From Stygiobacter sp. (GTDB lineage Bacteria > Pseudomonadota > Alphaproteobacteria > Rhodospirillales > Magnetospirillaceae): a DNA stretch of 64,000 bases. The stretch spans positions 1 to 64,000 of the forward strand of contig VBWB01000027.1 in NCBI GenBank assembly GCA_006218045.1. Direction: 5' to 3'. The position numbers and the translations under genes were made by a program. Every line of letters begins with the position of its first letter. Position 1 is the stretch's first letter. This document shows positions 52,101-61,046 of this stretch, one piece after another. The notes below the pieces were generated by a model, which was not told the DNA's origin, did not search any database, and saw only the letters and a list, made by a program, of their open reading frames with translations.

Positions 52101-53905
52101 TGGTGGGCCTTTCGCACCTTGAGGATCAGAAAGAAGAAGAACGGCGCACCGATCATGGCGGTGACCACGCCCAGCATCAGTTCGGTGCCGGCGGGGATCA
52201 GGCGCACGGCGATGTCGGCGGCGGTGATCATCAGGGCACCGCCCAAGGCGGAAGGCACCAGCAGGGCCGAGGGACGATGTCCGGTCAACGGACGCAGCAG
52301 ATGCGGCACGATCAACCCGACGAAGCCGACGGCACCTGCCGCCGCCACCGAGGCGCCCACCGCCAGGGCGGCGCCGATGATCACCGCCAGGCGCAGCCGG
52401 CGCAGATTGACACCCAGGCTGGTGGCGGCCTCCTCGCCCAAAGTCAGGGCGTTCAAGCCTGTGCCGGTCGACAACAGCATCAGGCCGCCAAGGGCGACGA
52501 ACGGTGCCGCCAGCATCACATCGGCCATACTGCGATCCTTGAGCGATCCCATCATCCACATGACGATTTCGGTGACGGCATAGGGTGTGGGCGACAGGTT
52601 CATGGCCAGGGATGTCATTGATCCGGCCAGGCTGGAAATGGCCACGCCGGTCAGGATCATGGTCAAGGTTCCGGCGTTGCTGCCGGACAGCAGCAGAAGC
52701 AGCAACGTGCCCAAGGCGGCACCGATCATGCCGGCCAGCGGCAGGGCCAGGGCGAAGGCGGCGGCCCAACCGTAATAAAGCGCCAGCACCGCCCCCAGGG
52801 CAGCGCAGGACGACGTCCCGATAATCCCCGGTTCGGCCAAGGGATTGCGCAGCAATCCCTGAAGCGCGGCCCCGGACAGCCCCAGGGCGGCCCCGACGAT
52901 CAGGCCCAGCAGCAGGCGCGGCAAGCGGATTTCCCGCACCACCAGCACCACGCGGAGATCAGCCTCTCCCCATAAGCCGTGCAACAGGTCGGAGAAGCTC
53001 AAGGGGGCTGGTCCCAACAGCATGGCCCAGGCGGAAACCAAGGCCAGGGCGGCCACCAGGGCCGAGTTCAGGGTCGTTGTCTTCATGGCGCCTCTCCGTG
53101 CGGGCGGGCGGAACTCGATGCCGTCGATCAACGGCCAGCCGGAGCAGGCGATCAGGGCGCCGGGAACGGCGATCAGCGGGTTTTCCGCCATCAGGGTTCG
53201 GAACACCGGATGGTGCGAGAATTTGTGGCGAAGACTCCAGCCCGGACGGTCGAAGAAGGCGGTGACGGTCACTTGCGGCGTATTCAAGACCAAGGTCTCC
53301 ATGTCCAGCCGCCCCCAGCCCTTGCGGCCCAGTTCGGCGGCGAGATTGCGGTATCCGGCCAATTCCAACGCTTCGTTGATGAAGGTTCCCTGCGCCGAAC
53401 TGCCGCCGTCGGGGCGGTAATAGGCGGCCAGGACGGATTGCGCGGGTTTGGCCCGCATCAGTGCCGCCAAGCGGATTTCGGCGTCGCGGGCCAGCCCATC
53501 CCCGGCGTCGCCCACCCCCAGGGCCGTACTGACCTCGCGCAATTGCCGCATGCTGGCGGCGAAGCTATTTTGCGGCGGCATCCGCATCACCTTGGCTCCC
53601 AGACGCTGCATCAAGGCCAGCGTCTTGCTGTCGTTCCGGTCGCTGCCGACGACGATTTCAGCCCCCGACCACAAAAACGCCTCGGCCGAGGCCGGCATCA
53701 CCGGCAGCGCCCTGGCTTGGTCAGCCACCTTGGACAGGGTGGGGTCAAGGGATTGCGACGACAAGGCGGCGATGCGGTCGGGGGCCACCAAGGTGGCCAC
53801 CACTTGGTCGCCGCACAGCGCCGTCGAGGCGACCTTGGGGGCGCCGGCGGCGATGGCGGGCATGAATGCCAGCACCACCGCCGTCATCACGGCAGAACGC
53901 CTCAT
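52097..53905 (-). CDS. Binding protein and FecCD-type permease in one ORF (BtuF-BtuC-like)
   Basis: One uninterrupted 602-residue frame covers two proteins. Residues 1-270 are a type III periplasmic binding protein: signal peptide ending about AIAAG, then VVATLVAPDRIAALSSQSLDP and FLWSGAEIVVGSDRN. Residues 274-602 are a complete FecCD/BtuC permease (REIRLPRLLLGLIVGAALGLSGAALQGLLRNPLAEPGIIG, GFVGLIVPHLLRPLTGHRPS). The join, at Met274 (codon at 53086), is preceded by GGAGAGG, as if the permease had its own start. In the +1 frame an ATGA overlap exists there, so a lost frame in the binding-protein tail is likely. A true fusion would invert the permease topology. Confidence 0.88.
   Translation of the reverse strand: MRRSAVMTAVVLAFMPAIAAGAPKVASTALCGDQVVATLVAPDRIAALSSQSLDPTLSKVADQARALPVMPASAEAFLWSGAEIVVGSDRNDSKTLALMQRLGAKVMRMPPQNSFAASMRQLREVSTALGVGDAGDGLARDAEIRLAALMRAKPAQSVLAAYYRPDGGSSAQGTFINEALELAGYRNLAAELGRKGWGRLDMETLVLNTPQVTVTAFFDRPGWSLRHKFSHHPVFRTLMAENPLIAVPGALIACSGWPLIDGIEFRPPARRGAMKTTTLNSALVAALALVSAWAMLLGPAPLSFSDLLHGLWGEADLRVVLVVREIRLPRLLLGLIVGAALGLSGAALQGLLRNPLAEPGIIGTSSCAALGAVLALYYGWAAAFALALPLAGMIGAALGTLLLLLLSGSNAGTLTMILTGVAISSLAGSMTSLAMNLSPTPYAVTEIVMWMMGSLKDRSMADVMLAAPFVALGGLMLLSTGTGLNALTLGEEAATSLGVNLRRLRLAVIIGAALAVGASVAAAGAVGFVGLIVPHLLRPLTGHRPSALLVPSALGGALMITAADIAVRLIPAGTELMLGVVTAMIGAPFFFFLILKVRKAHQ
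53091..53097 (-). promoter_or_regulatory. Internal ribosome binding site before the permease Met
   Basis: GGAGAGG on the minus strand lies four bases before the ATG at 53086 within the binding-protein/permease ORF. It would allow separate translation of the permease, giving a 329-residue protein with a normal N-terminus (MKTTTLNSALVAALALVSA). Confidence 0.55.
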
Positions 53906-54474
53906 TTCGGCGTCTTGGCGGCGCGATCACATTCTTCCGGCTCCAGCCCCAGGTAGCGGCGGCGGAAGTCGTCCCACATGGCCAGGCGGTTCCAATCCGG
54001 CTGCTTGGCCAGGGTGAAGTCCGGGGTGGCGAAGGGGTTGGGGAAGAACACCGTCAATTGCTGTTCGTTGGCGCCATTGTAAAGACGCAAGCCCCAGGAA
54101 AAGGCGGCGCCGTCGCGGTTGAGCATGCGGTAGAACTCAGCCCGTCCGGTACGGCGATGGTGGTTGACCTCGTCGGTGATGTCGGCGAACGAGCATTTGC
54201 CGGTGAATTCGCCCAGGCAGACATGGAAATGCCAGGGGCCGAAATCCACGGTCAGATACCCCTTGACCATGCGGATATGGGTGGGGGCGTTGGCGACCCG
54301 GATCTCGAACACCGACCCCAGCACATGGGTGCCGAAAACGATTTCCCGCCAATGGTCGTGAAAGATTTCCTTCAGCAACGCGAACAGGAAATCCGGGTCG
54401 GTGGAGAGGGGGAAGGATTCGATCCGGCCCAGGCCGGGTTCCTCGCGGATGATGCTTTTGCTGATGGCGTTCAT
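53902..54474 (-). CDS. Unrecognised His-rich protein in the cobalamin operon
   Basis: The 190 residues have no signal peptide or membrane helix. A histidine- and aromatic-rich central part (IFHDHWREIVFGTHVLG, VDFGPWHFHVCLGEFTG, EVNHHRRTGRAEFYRML) suggests binding of metal, haem or corrinoid. The end is charged (EECDRAAKTPK). It lies between the receptor (15 bases) and the binding protein (ATGA overlap), inside the riboswitch-controlled operon, so a role in corrinoid uptake or handling is inferred. I cannot name the family with confidence. Confidence 0.8.
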   Translation of the reverse strand: MNAISKSIIREEPGLGRIESFPLSTDPDFLFALLKEIFHDHWREIVFGTHVLGSVFEIRVANAPTHIRMVKGYLTVDFGPWHFHVCLGEFTGKCSFADITDEVNHHRRTGRAEFYRMLNRDGAAFSWGLRLYNGANEQQLTVFFPNPFATPDFTLAKQPDWNRLAMWDDFRRRYLGLEPEECDRAAKTPK

Positions 54475-54489
54475 GATCTTCTCCGTGGG

Positions 54490-56373
54490 TCAGAAGGTGG
54501 TGCGGATGCCGACATAGGCGGTACGGCCATAGGTTCCGTAGGTGTCGATTTCGTAATATTGCTTGTCCAACAGGTTCTCGATGCGGCCATAGACCTTGGC
54601 CCAGTCGGTGACGTCGTAGGCGGCGGCCAGGGTGAACACGGCGAAACCGCCCAGGTAACGGGAATTGGTGCTGCTGAACTTCGCCCCCACCGCCCGCATG
54701 CTGGCGGTGGTTTCCAATCCTTCCCGCGGTAGCCAGGAGGCGGCCAGCGATCCCTGGTGCTTGGGCCGGTTGGACAGGATCTGGCCGTTGGTGTTGTTGC
54801 GGCTGTCGGTGAAGGTGTATGACCCGTTCAGGCGCCAGTCGGGGGTGATCTGCCAGCGGGCGCTGGCTTCCAATCCCTGCACCCTGGTCGAGGCCAGATT
54901 GTAAAAGGTGGTGACGCCGCCGATGGTCTGGGTGTTGATCATGTCCGTGATGCGGTTGTCGAACCAAGTCAGGTCGACGACGCCCTTGCCGCCCAGGACA
55001 TGCTGCTCGACGCCGAAATCCCAGCCCCGGCTTTCCTCGGGCATCAGGGTCTTGGTGCCGTAGATGGGCAGGTACAGTTCCATCAGCGACGGCGCGCGAA
55101 AGCCGGTGCCGTAGCTGCCGTGCAGGCGGGTGGCGCTGGCGTCGATCAGATAGGCGGAAGTCGCACGATAGGTGGTGTGGGTGCCGAAGGTCTGGTGGTC
55201 GTCGAGGCGCCCGCCCATGGTCAGGAACAGCGAGTCGAGCGGACTGAACCGGTAGTCGGCGAAAAGGCCGTTATCGGTGACGTCGGCGCTGCCCTTCAGG
55301 GTGTTGGTGCCGTTCTGGTCGGTGGAATCCACCTTGTTTTCGGCGCCGAACACCACGGCCTGTTCGGGGGACAGGTGCAGGGTTCCCTGATACTCGATCT
55401 TCCGACTTTCACCGTTGTAGTAATATTTGGCGCCACCGGCGAGCGTGCCGTTTTCGTAATCGCGCTCGGATTCCTGGATGGAAAAGGCGATCCTGTTTTC
55501 CAGGGCCTTGCCGAACAGGGCGAAATCGGTGGCGACACGCCCGCTGCGGTCACGCTTGCGGAACCAGCCATTGTCATCCTCGGCCCGCTTGGCGGTAGCG
55601 TTGGAGCGGTCGAAATACAATTCGTCATTCATCGCCCGCGCCGATGCCTCCACCGACCACCAATCGGTCAATTGATGGCGCAGGCGGGCATTGACGGTAT
55701 CGGCCTCGTAGGGATCGTTTTCGCCATTGCCGTTCCTTTCGCTGGCCGAGGAAATGCCATCGGTCTGAAACCGGCTGATGCCGACCGCATAGTCGGTCGC
55801 CCCGGAACGGCCCGAGATGTTGGACCCGACGGTGTAGGCGTGATGGCTGCCCAGTTCGGCGTTGAAGCCGATGCGCGGCTCCCCCTTGCCCTTGCGGGTG
55901 ATGATGTTGATGACGCCGCCGATGGTGTCGCTGCCATAAAGCAGGCTTTGCGGGCCGCGGACGATTTCGATGCGTTCGATGTCCGCGGTGGTCAAGTGGC
56001 CGAAATCGAAGGACGGGCGGGTCGAACTGACGTTCGACATGTCGACGCCGTCGATGATCACCTTGGTGTGCCACGATTCGGCGCCACGGATATAGACGTC
56101 GGTCTGGGCACCGGTGGTGCCGAAGCTGTAGATGGAGATACCGGGAACACTGCGCAGCAGATCGGCCACGGTGCCGGCTTGTTGGCGCTCGATATCCTCG
56201 GCGGTGATCACCGTCACCGCGCTGCCGATCTTGTCGCTTTGGGTTTCCACCCGGTTGGCGGTGACGACCACATCGGCGCGGGTGGTTTCGTCGGCGAAAG
56301 CCGGGACGTTGAAAAGCGCCGCAAGGACGGCTGTCGCTTTGACTTCGTTGGCAAAAAGACGCACTTTGGGCAT
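54490..56373 (-). CDS. btuB: TonB-dependent cobalamin receptor (BtuB-like)
   Basis: The 627 residues comprise a signal peptide (about residues 1-27, ending PAFADE), a TonB-box-like segment (ADVVVTANRVE), and a plug domain with VADLLRSVPGISIYS, YIRGAESWHTKVIIDGVDM and RIEIVRGPQSLLYGSDTIGGVINIITRKGKG. A 22-strand barrel follows, ending in the OM-insertion signature TAYVGIRTTF (terminal Phe). The BtuB-type plug and the cobalamin riboswitch upstream (56630-56828) support B12 as ligand. The ATG at 56373 follows an ACGGAG site. The frame upstream of it (to 56403) is unlikely coding. Confidence 0.93.
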   Translation of the reverse strand: MPKVRLFANEVKATAVLAALFNVPAFADETTRADVVVTANRVETQSDKIGSAVTVITAEDIERQQAGTVADLLRSVPGISIYSFGTTGAQTDVYIRGAESWHTKVIIDGVDMSNVSSTRPSFDFGHLTTADIERIEIVRGPQSLLYGSDTIGGVINIITRKGKGEPRIGFNAELGSHHAYTVGSNISGRSGATDYAVGISRFQTDGISSASERNGNGENDPYEADTVNARLRHQLTDWWSVEASARAMNDELYFDRSNATAKRAEDDNGWFRKRDRSGRVATDFALFGKALENRIAFSIQESERDYENGTLAGGAKYYYNGESRKIEYQGTLHLSPEQAVVFGAENKVDSTDQNGTNTLKGSADVTDNGLFADYRFSPLDSLFLTMGGRLDDHQTFGTHTTYRATSAYLIDASATRLHGSYGTGFRAPSLMELYLPIYGTKTLMPEESRGWDFGVEQHVLGGKGVVDLTWFDNRITDMINTQTIGGVTTFYNLASTRVQGLEASARWQITPDWRLNGSYTFTDSRNNTNGQILSNRPKHQGSLAASWLPREGLETTASMRAVGAKFSSTNSRYLGGFAVFTLAAAYDVTDWAKVYGRIENLLDKQYYEIDTYGTYGRTAYVGIRTTF

Positions 56374-56629
56374 TAACAGACTCCGTCTGTGTGAATGGAC
56401 CACCGTTCACGGAAGGGCCCGGAGTCCGACCAAAGATGCCGGGTCCTTCCATTTCGCACGCAAGACCGCCGACGGACGCGCGCGAACGCGTCCGGCTTGG
56501 GCCAGATCAATCCAGTCGGAGAGTGGGGGATGCCCGGACTCCGAACAGGACGACGAAAAACAAACGTCCCCTGTTCGGAAGAAACTTCCTTACCGCTGAG
56601 ACACCCCGCTCAGACGGATGGGCGACGAC

Positions 56630-56828
56630 GCGAGGCAGGTCTCCTGGCTTCGCGGGTCGTCGCCGTCGTCCGGTCTTCCCGGGGATTTCCCCAGTGACCA
56701 TGCTTGGACGCAAGCTCGCCGCTTACAGTTGCGGGGGCAGCCACGGTTTCGGCCCCTGTTGGGTCGTCCTCACCGTGTTCCCGTTTTAATCCCCTGGGTT
56801 TTGCCCATCGGGGAACCTTCACGTGTCT
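56630..56828 (-). promoter_or_regulatory. Cobalamin riboswitch
   Basis: On the minus strand the element runs from about ACACGTGAAGGTTCCC (near 56826), through GATTAAAACGGGAACACGGT, the core CCGTGGCTGCCCCCGCAACTGTAAGC and GGTCACTGG, to the B12 box AGCCAGGAGACCTGCC (56649-56634). These are the conserved blocks of adenosylcobalamin riboswitches in canonical order. It precedes btuB by about 260 bases. In that leader, arms CCGAACAGG (56541-56549) and CCTGTTCGG (56570-56578) form a strong hairpin that may be the expression platform. B12 should switch the operon off. Confidence 0.95.
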
Positions 56829-56891
56829 TGAAAAAGTCAGAAAGTGCGGCGCCTGTCAATTATTGCTTTTGCCATAAGGGCGGTTGGCGGA

Positions 56892-57509
56892 TCACACCAA
56901 CAGGCCATCCCCTCCCAGGCCGCCGACAGTGCCGACGGCGTTGACATTGGCATTGGCGGTGATGGCGTCGGCGTCATCGGACGCGGTGCCCAGATCCTTG
57001 TGCGCCTTTTCCAGCCCGCGCTTTTCCTCGTCGTCCTCGGGTTGACGGCGACGCAACATGGCTTTCAGCAATTGGGCGATTCTTTTCACCTCGGCGGCGA
57101 ATTCCTTGTCCGCCTTGGCTTCGGCCTCGCGCTCGGCGGTGGCGGCTTCCGGCGTGGTCGTGCTGGTGGTCAGCTCCGATGCCGGGGCGGTCTGGCGGAA
57201 CTCCCGCGCGGCCCCTTTCAGCTCGCGCGCCAAACGGGCCAGTTCACGGGCGGCGCTCTTGGAGTTGATCGCCATCCGCTTCAGCATTTCGATGCGTTGC
57301 TTGATCTGCTCCAGCTTTTGCCGGGCGGTGGCCTTGCGGGCGGTGCGCGCCTGTTTGCGCGCCTGGATCACCTTGTCGATGGCCTCCTGGTCGCGGGCGG
57401 CCTTCTCGCGCAAGGCCTCCAGCTTTTCCTTGGTTTCGGTGTCGTTGACCCGACCCAGGGCGGTCGCGGCGATCTCGACGGCGCGGAACGGGCCGCTGAT
57501 GCCTTTCAT
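56892..57509 (-). CDS. Hypothetical coiled-coil protein
   Basis: The 205 residues are mostly charged helix (about residues 20-155): TKEKLEALREKAARDQEAIDKV, QARKQARTARKATARQKLEQI, IAQLLKAMLRRRQPEDDEEK. A flexible glycine-rich end (GTVGGLGGDGLLV) follows. There is no signal peptide or membrane helix. The ATG at 57509 follows a GGAGG site. It lies between the SpoIIE-type phosphatase gene (125 bases upstream) and the riboswitch region. Function is unknown; the glycine-rich, hydrophobic C-terminus is unusual for a coiled-coil protein. Confidence 0.75.
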   Translation of the reverse strand: MKGISGPFRAVEIAATALGRVNDTETKEKLEALREKAARDQEAIDKVIQARKQARTARKATARQKLEQIKQRIEMLKRMAINSKSAARELARLARELKGAAREFRQTAPASELTTSTTTPEAATAEREAEAKADKEFAAEVKRIAQLLKAMLRRRQPEDDEEKRGLEKAHKDLGTASDDADAITANANVNAVGTVGGLGGDGLLV

Positions 57510-57634
57510 GCCATCCTCCAGCTTCTGCCGAATGCGTGTCCGCCATTCTGGAGGACTGGGAGCATGGTAACTTTTACGAGTAAATTTTTGATAAAGAAAA
57601 GCCCGGACCAAGCGGATATTCCAAGCCGCGACCG

Positions 57635-59344
57635 CTATTGCAACGCGCTCAGCGGCCGGAAGGCGAGGAAGGTCATGTCGTCGCGGCGGCGCTGTTCGCC
57701 GCGCCACTGGCCCAGGCGCTGGAACAGGGCGTCCATCTGCTCGGTCACCGGACGGGTGCCCATCTCGGCCAGAACCTCTTGCAGGCGGCGGCGGCCGAAC
57801 AGGCGGTTGTTGTCGCCGCCGACCTGATCGGTGACACCGTCGGTGTAAAGGTAAAAGGCGCTGCCCGGGGTGATGGCCATGCTGTGGGCGGCGAAACGGT
57901 AATCTTCCGGGCTGTCCAGATAACCCAGGCTCATGCGGTCGCCGCGCACCTGGCGCAGGCTGCCGTTCTCGGCCACCAGCAAGGGCAGGTTGGCACCGGC
58001 GAAGGTCAAGGTGGCGTTGGCGCGGTCGACGACGCAGATGGCGGCGTCCAGACCGTCATTGCTGACGGCGCTGTCGCGGTCCTGGCGCAGGGCGGTTTTG
58101 ACCAGACGGTTCAACTGGGTCAACATTTCCGCCGGGTCGTCATGGCCATGATGATGGAGGATGCGGCTGAAGCTCGACGCCACCACCGCCGTCATGAAGG
58201 CGCCGGGCACGCCGTGGCCGGTGCAGTCCATCACCGCGATGACGCCCTTGGACTCGAACGATCCGGCCCAGTAATAGTCGCCGCCGACCATGTCCAAGGG
58301 CTGCCAGCCCACCGCCAGTTCATCCACCACGCCGGCCAGCGCGCCCTGGTCGGGCAGCAGTGCGGTCTGGATGCGGCTGGCGTAGCGGATGCCGTCGTTG
58401 ATGTCGCGGTTGGCCTTTTCCAGTTCGGTATTGGCTAGGTTCAGCTGAGCCAGGGCGCGTTCCACCCCTTCCTTCTCGCGGGCCAGTTCCTGGGTGCGCT
58501 CGGTCACCCGCCGTTCCAGATCGCGGGCCAGGGCGGCCAATTCGCCTTGGGCGCGGTCGCGGTCGTCCAGGCCGTGCTGGGATTCCGCCAGCATGCCATT
58601 GACGGTGCCGACCAAAAGGCCCAGTTCGTCACGCTGATGGCCGCGCTGGACGTCGATGAGAAAGGCGCCGGGATGGGCGGGGTCGACCCGACCGATGGCG
58701 GCGGTGATGCGCAAGAGCGGCTTGGTGATCAGGATATAGAACACCGCCACCACCAGGGCGCAGACCAGCACGGCACGGGCGACGCCCGACAGCACGGCGG
58801 CGGTAGCCCGGTTCAGCCAGACATTCAGCAGGCCGCCGGCATCCAGCCGCAATTCCAGCGAGCCGACGACGGTGCTGCTGCCATTGGGGTTGCGGGTTTC
58901 CAGGGTGCGGACATGGGCGGCGACGTCGCCGAACAGCTTTTCCGCCAGGGCCGGGAACGGCGTGGAGACGGCGGCGCGATCCTGGCGGCCCAATTCACCG
59001 CCGTAATTGTCGGTCAGCACCACTTCCAGCGTCACCGGGCTCTGATGCAATCCGGCAACCACCTCGCCGGCCAGTTCCGCCGACAACTGATAGGCGGCCT
59101 CGACCGCCAACCCGCGCACCAGATTAAGGTCGGCGCCGACGTCGCGGCGCACCTGCTCATGCATGTTGCGGTAGTCGTTCAGCAACTCATAGGTACTGGT
59201 CAGCAAGCCCACGGCCAAGGCGATGATCAAGGTGGCGAAGGCCTGTTTGAAGGACAGGCCGTCCAGCATGCGCACCTGAGAGCTTTGGGCCGAGCGCGGA
59301 CCGGCGCCGGGAATACGGGACTGAAACAAGGGGGGCTGGTCCAT
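57635..59344 (-). CDS. Membrane SpoIIE/PP2C-type serine phosphatase with HAMP linker
   Basis: About 569 residues, with two membrane helices (near residues 33-50 and 185-210) flanking a periplasmic sensor domain. A HAMP-like segment (TKPLLRITAAIGRVDPAHP) and coiled coil (LARDLERRVTERTQELAREK) follow, then a C-terminal phosphatase domain (GGDYYWAGSF, MDCTGHGVPGAFMTAVV, DGLDAAICVVDRANATL, FYLYTDGVTDQ). Such proteins dephosphorylate anti-sigma-factor antagonists or two-component outputs. The next genes across the divergent gap encode GGEEF proteins. The ATG at 59344 is preferred to a GTG at 59368. Confidence 0.92.
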   Translation of the reverse strand: MDQPPLFQSRIPGAGPRSAQSSQVRMLDGLSFKQAFATLIIALAVGLLTSTYELLNDYRNMHEQVRRDVGADLNLVRGLAVEAAYQLSAELAGEVVAGLHQSPVTLEVVLTDNYGGELGRQDRAAVSTPFPALAEKLFGDVAAHVRTLETRNPNGSSTVVGSLELRLDAGGLLNVWLNRATAAVLSGVARAVLVCALVVAVFYILITKPLLRITAAIGRVDPAHPGAFLIDVQRGHQRDELGLLVGTVNGMLAESQHGLDDRDRAQGELAALARDLERRVTERTQELAREKEGVERALAQLNLANTELEKANRDINDGIRYASRIQTALLPDQGALAGVVDELAVGWQPLDMVGGDYYWAGSFESKGVIAVMDCTGHGVPGAFMTAVVASSFSRILHHHGHDDPAEMLTQLNRLVKTALRQDRDSAVSNDGLDAAICVVDRANATLTFAGANLPLLVAENGSLRQVRGDRMSLGYLDSPEDYRFAAHSMAITPGSAFYLYTDGVTDQVGGDNNRLFGRRRLQEVLAEMGTRPVTEQMDALFQRLGQWRGEQRRRDDMTFLAFRPLSALQ

Positions 59345-59516
59345 GAGTCTGTGCTGACGACGGCCCACACTAGCCGCTTTTGCCGGTCAGGGGAACCGTC
59401 AGCGGCGGAAAACACACTTGATTCGGTCGTAAACCAAATTGTCCGTGGCGGTCGGGACGCCATCATGGAATCATTACCCACAGGGGCGATGGCACAATGC
59501 TTTTCAAGGGTTGACC

Positions 59517-60959
59517 ATGTCGGGCGAAGAATCTCCCAATAGTAGCAGCAAGCTTCGTTTGAATTTGCGCGCGGCGCGGAAATCCGAGGATATCCCCGCG
59601 TTGCCACCGTGGCCCGTTTTGGTTGTGGATGATGACCCCCAAGTTCACAGCATGACGGAAGTGCTGTTGCGCGACTTCCAGTTCCAGGATCGAGGATTCC
59701 GGGCGGTGTCGGCCTTTTCGGCGGCGGAAGCGCGCACCCTTTTGGAAATCCGCGACGACATTCCGGTCATGTTGCTGGACGTGGTGATGGAAACCGACCA
59801 TGCCGGCCTGTCGCTGGCCCGGGTCATCCGCCAGGATCTGGGCAATCAGCGTCTGCGCATCATCCTGCGCACCGGCCAGCCGGGCGAGGCGCCCGAGCGT
59901 GAGGTCATGCTGGCCTATGACATCAACGATTATCGGTCCAAGACCGAGTTGACGGCGCAAAAGCTGTTCACCGCCCTGGTTGGCGCGCTCAGGTCGTGGA
60001 TCGACCTGGACACCATCGAGCGGCTGAACGCGACGCTGGAGGTCCGGGTACTGGAGCGCACCCGTGAACTGGCCGAAGCCCAGGCGTTTTCCAGCCGGCT
60101 GGTGGAATTGCTGCCCAATCCGCTGTGGGTCAAGGATCTGGCCGGGCATTACCGGCTGTACAACCAAGCCTTCCGCGAATTCTTCGGCATCGATGCCGAT
60201 GCCTGGGTCGGGCATTCGGCGGAAGAGGTTCTGGGCCGGCACCTGCCGCCCGAGGAACTGGACAGCGATTGCCGCGTCTTGGACGGCTCGTCACGGCGCG
60301 AGGAATTCGAGACCACCATCCCCGATCATGGTGGGCGCCCGCGGGCCTTGCTGGTGACCAAGGCGGCCTTGCCCGCCGACGGCGTGATTCCCAACGGCAT
60401 TATCGGTATCGCCGCCGACATCACCGAACGCAAAAGCCTGGAGCGGGAATTGCGCCGGCTGGCGACCATGGATTCTCTGACCGGGGCGCCCAACCGTCGC
60501 CATTTCAGTACCCTGGCCCATCAGGAAATGGAGCGGGCCAACCGGTACGGCCTGCCCTTGTCGGTGATCATGCTGGACGTGGATCACTTCAAGAAGGTCA
60601 ACGATTCGTGGGGGCACGCCATCGGTGACGAGATGTTGAAGGCGGTCACCGTGGCCATCCAGGGGGAATTGCGCGAAGTCGACGTTCTGGGTCGCATGGG
60701 CGGCGAGGAATTCGCCCTGTTGTTGCCGCAGACCGGCATCGACGGCGCCGCCCAGGTGGCCGAACGTTTGCGCAGTGCCGTCGCCGCCATTCGCCTGCCG
60801 TTGGCCGAGGGCTGGCTACGCGCCACCATCAGCCTGGGGGTGACCACCCGGCTGGACGGCGAGGCCCAGTTCGAGCATCTGCTGGGTCGTGCCGACCGCG
60901 CCATGTACCAAGCCAAGCAGGCCGGGCGCAATCGGGTGGCGATCGAACCGGGGTGGTGA
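59517..60959 (+). CDS. Response regulator-PAS-GGEEF diguanylate cyclase
   Basis: The 480-residue protein starts with a receiver-type domain (VLVVDDDPQVHSMTEVLL at about residues 33-50, phospho-acceptor region PVMLLDVVM, and Lys in NDYRSKTEL). A coiled coil (VLERTRELAEAQAF) and a PAS domain (LLPNPLWVKDLAGHYRLYNQAF) follow, then a GGEEF domain (RMGGEEFALLLP, motif at residues 395-399). An RxxD inhibitory site (REVD) sits five residues before GGEEF, so an active, product-inhibited enzyme making c-di-GMP is expected. The ATG at 59517 has AAGGG upstream. Confidence 0.92.
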   Translation: MSGEESPNSSSKLRLNLRAARKSEDIPALPPWPVLVVDDDPQVHSMTEVLLRDFQFQDRGFRAVSAFSAAEARTLLEIRDDIPVMLLDVVMETDHAGLSLARVIRQDLGNQRLRIILRTGQPGEAPEREVMLAYDINDYRSKTELTAQKLFTALVGALRSWIDLDTIERLNATLEVRVLERTRELAEAQAFSSRLVELLPNPLWVKDLAGHYRLYNQAFREFFGIDADAWVGHSAEEVLGRHLPPEELDSDCRVLDGSSRREEFETTIPDHGGRPRALLVTKAALPADGVIPNGIIGIAADITERKSLERELRRLATMDSLTGAPNRRHFSTLAHQEMERANRYGLPLSVIMLDVDHFKKVNDSWGHAIGDEMLKAVTVAIQGELREVDVLGRMGGEEFALLLPQTGIDGAAQVAERLRSAVAAIRLPLAEGWLRATISLGVTTRLDGEAQFEHLLGRADRAMYQAKQAGRNRVAIEPGW

Positions 60960-61046
60960 AATCGGCGTCGTCCGGCGCTTTTCGGTTGATGCATTTTGTC
61001 GAAAGGATTAAGCCGTTTAGTCGGGGGAGCGCGCGGGGACGGCATC

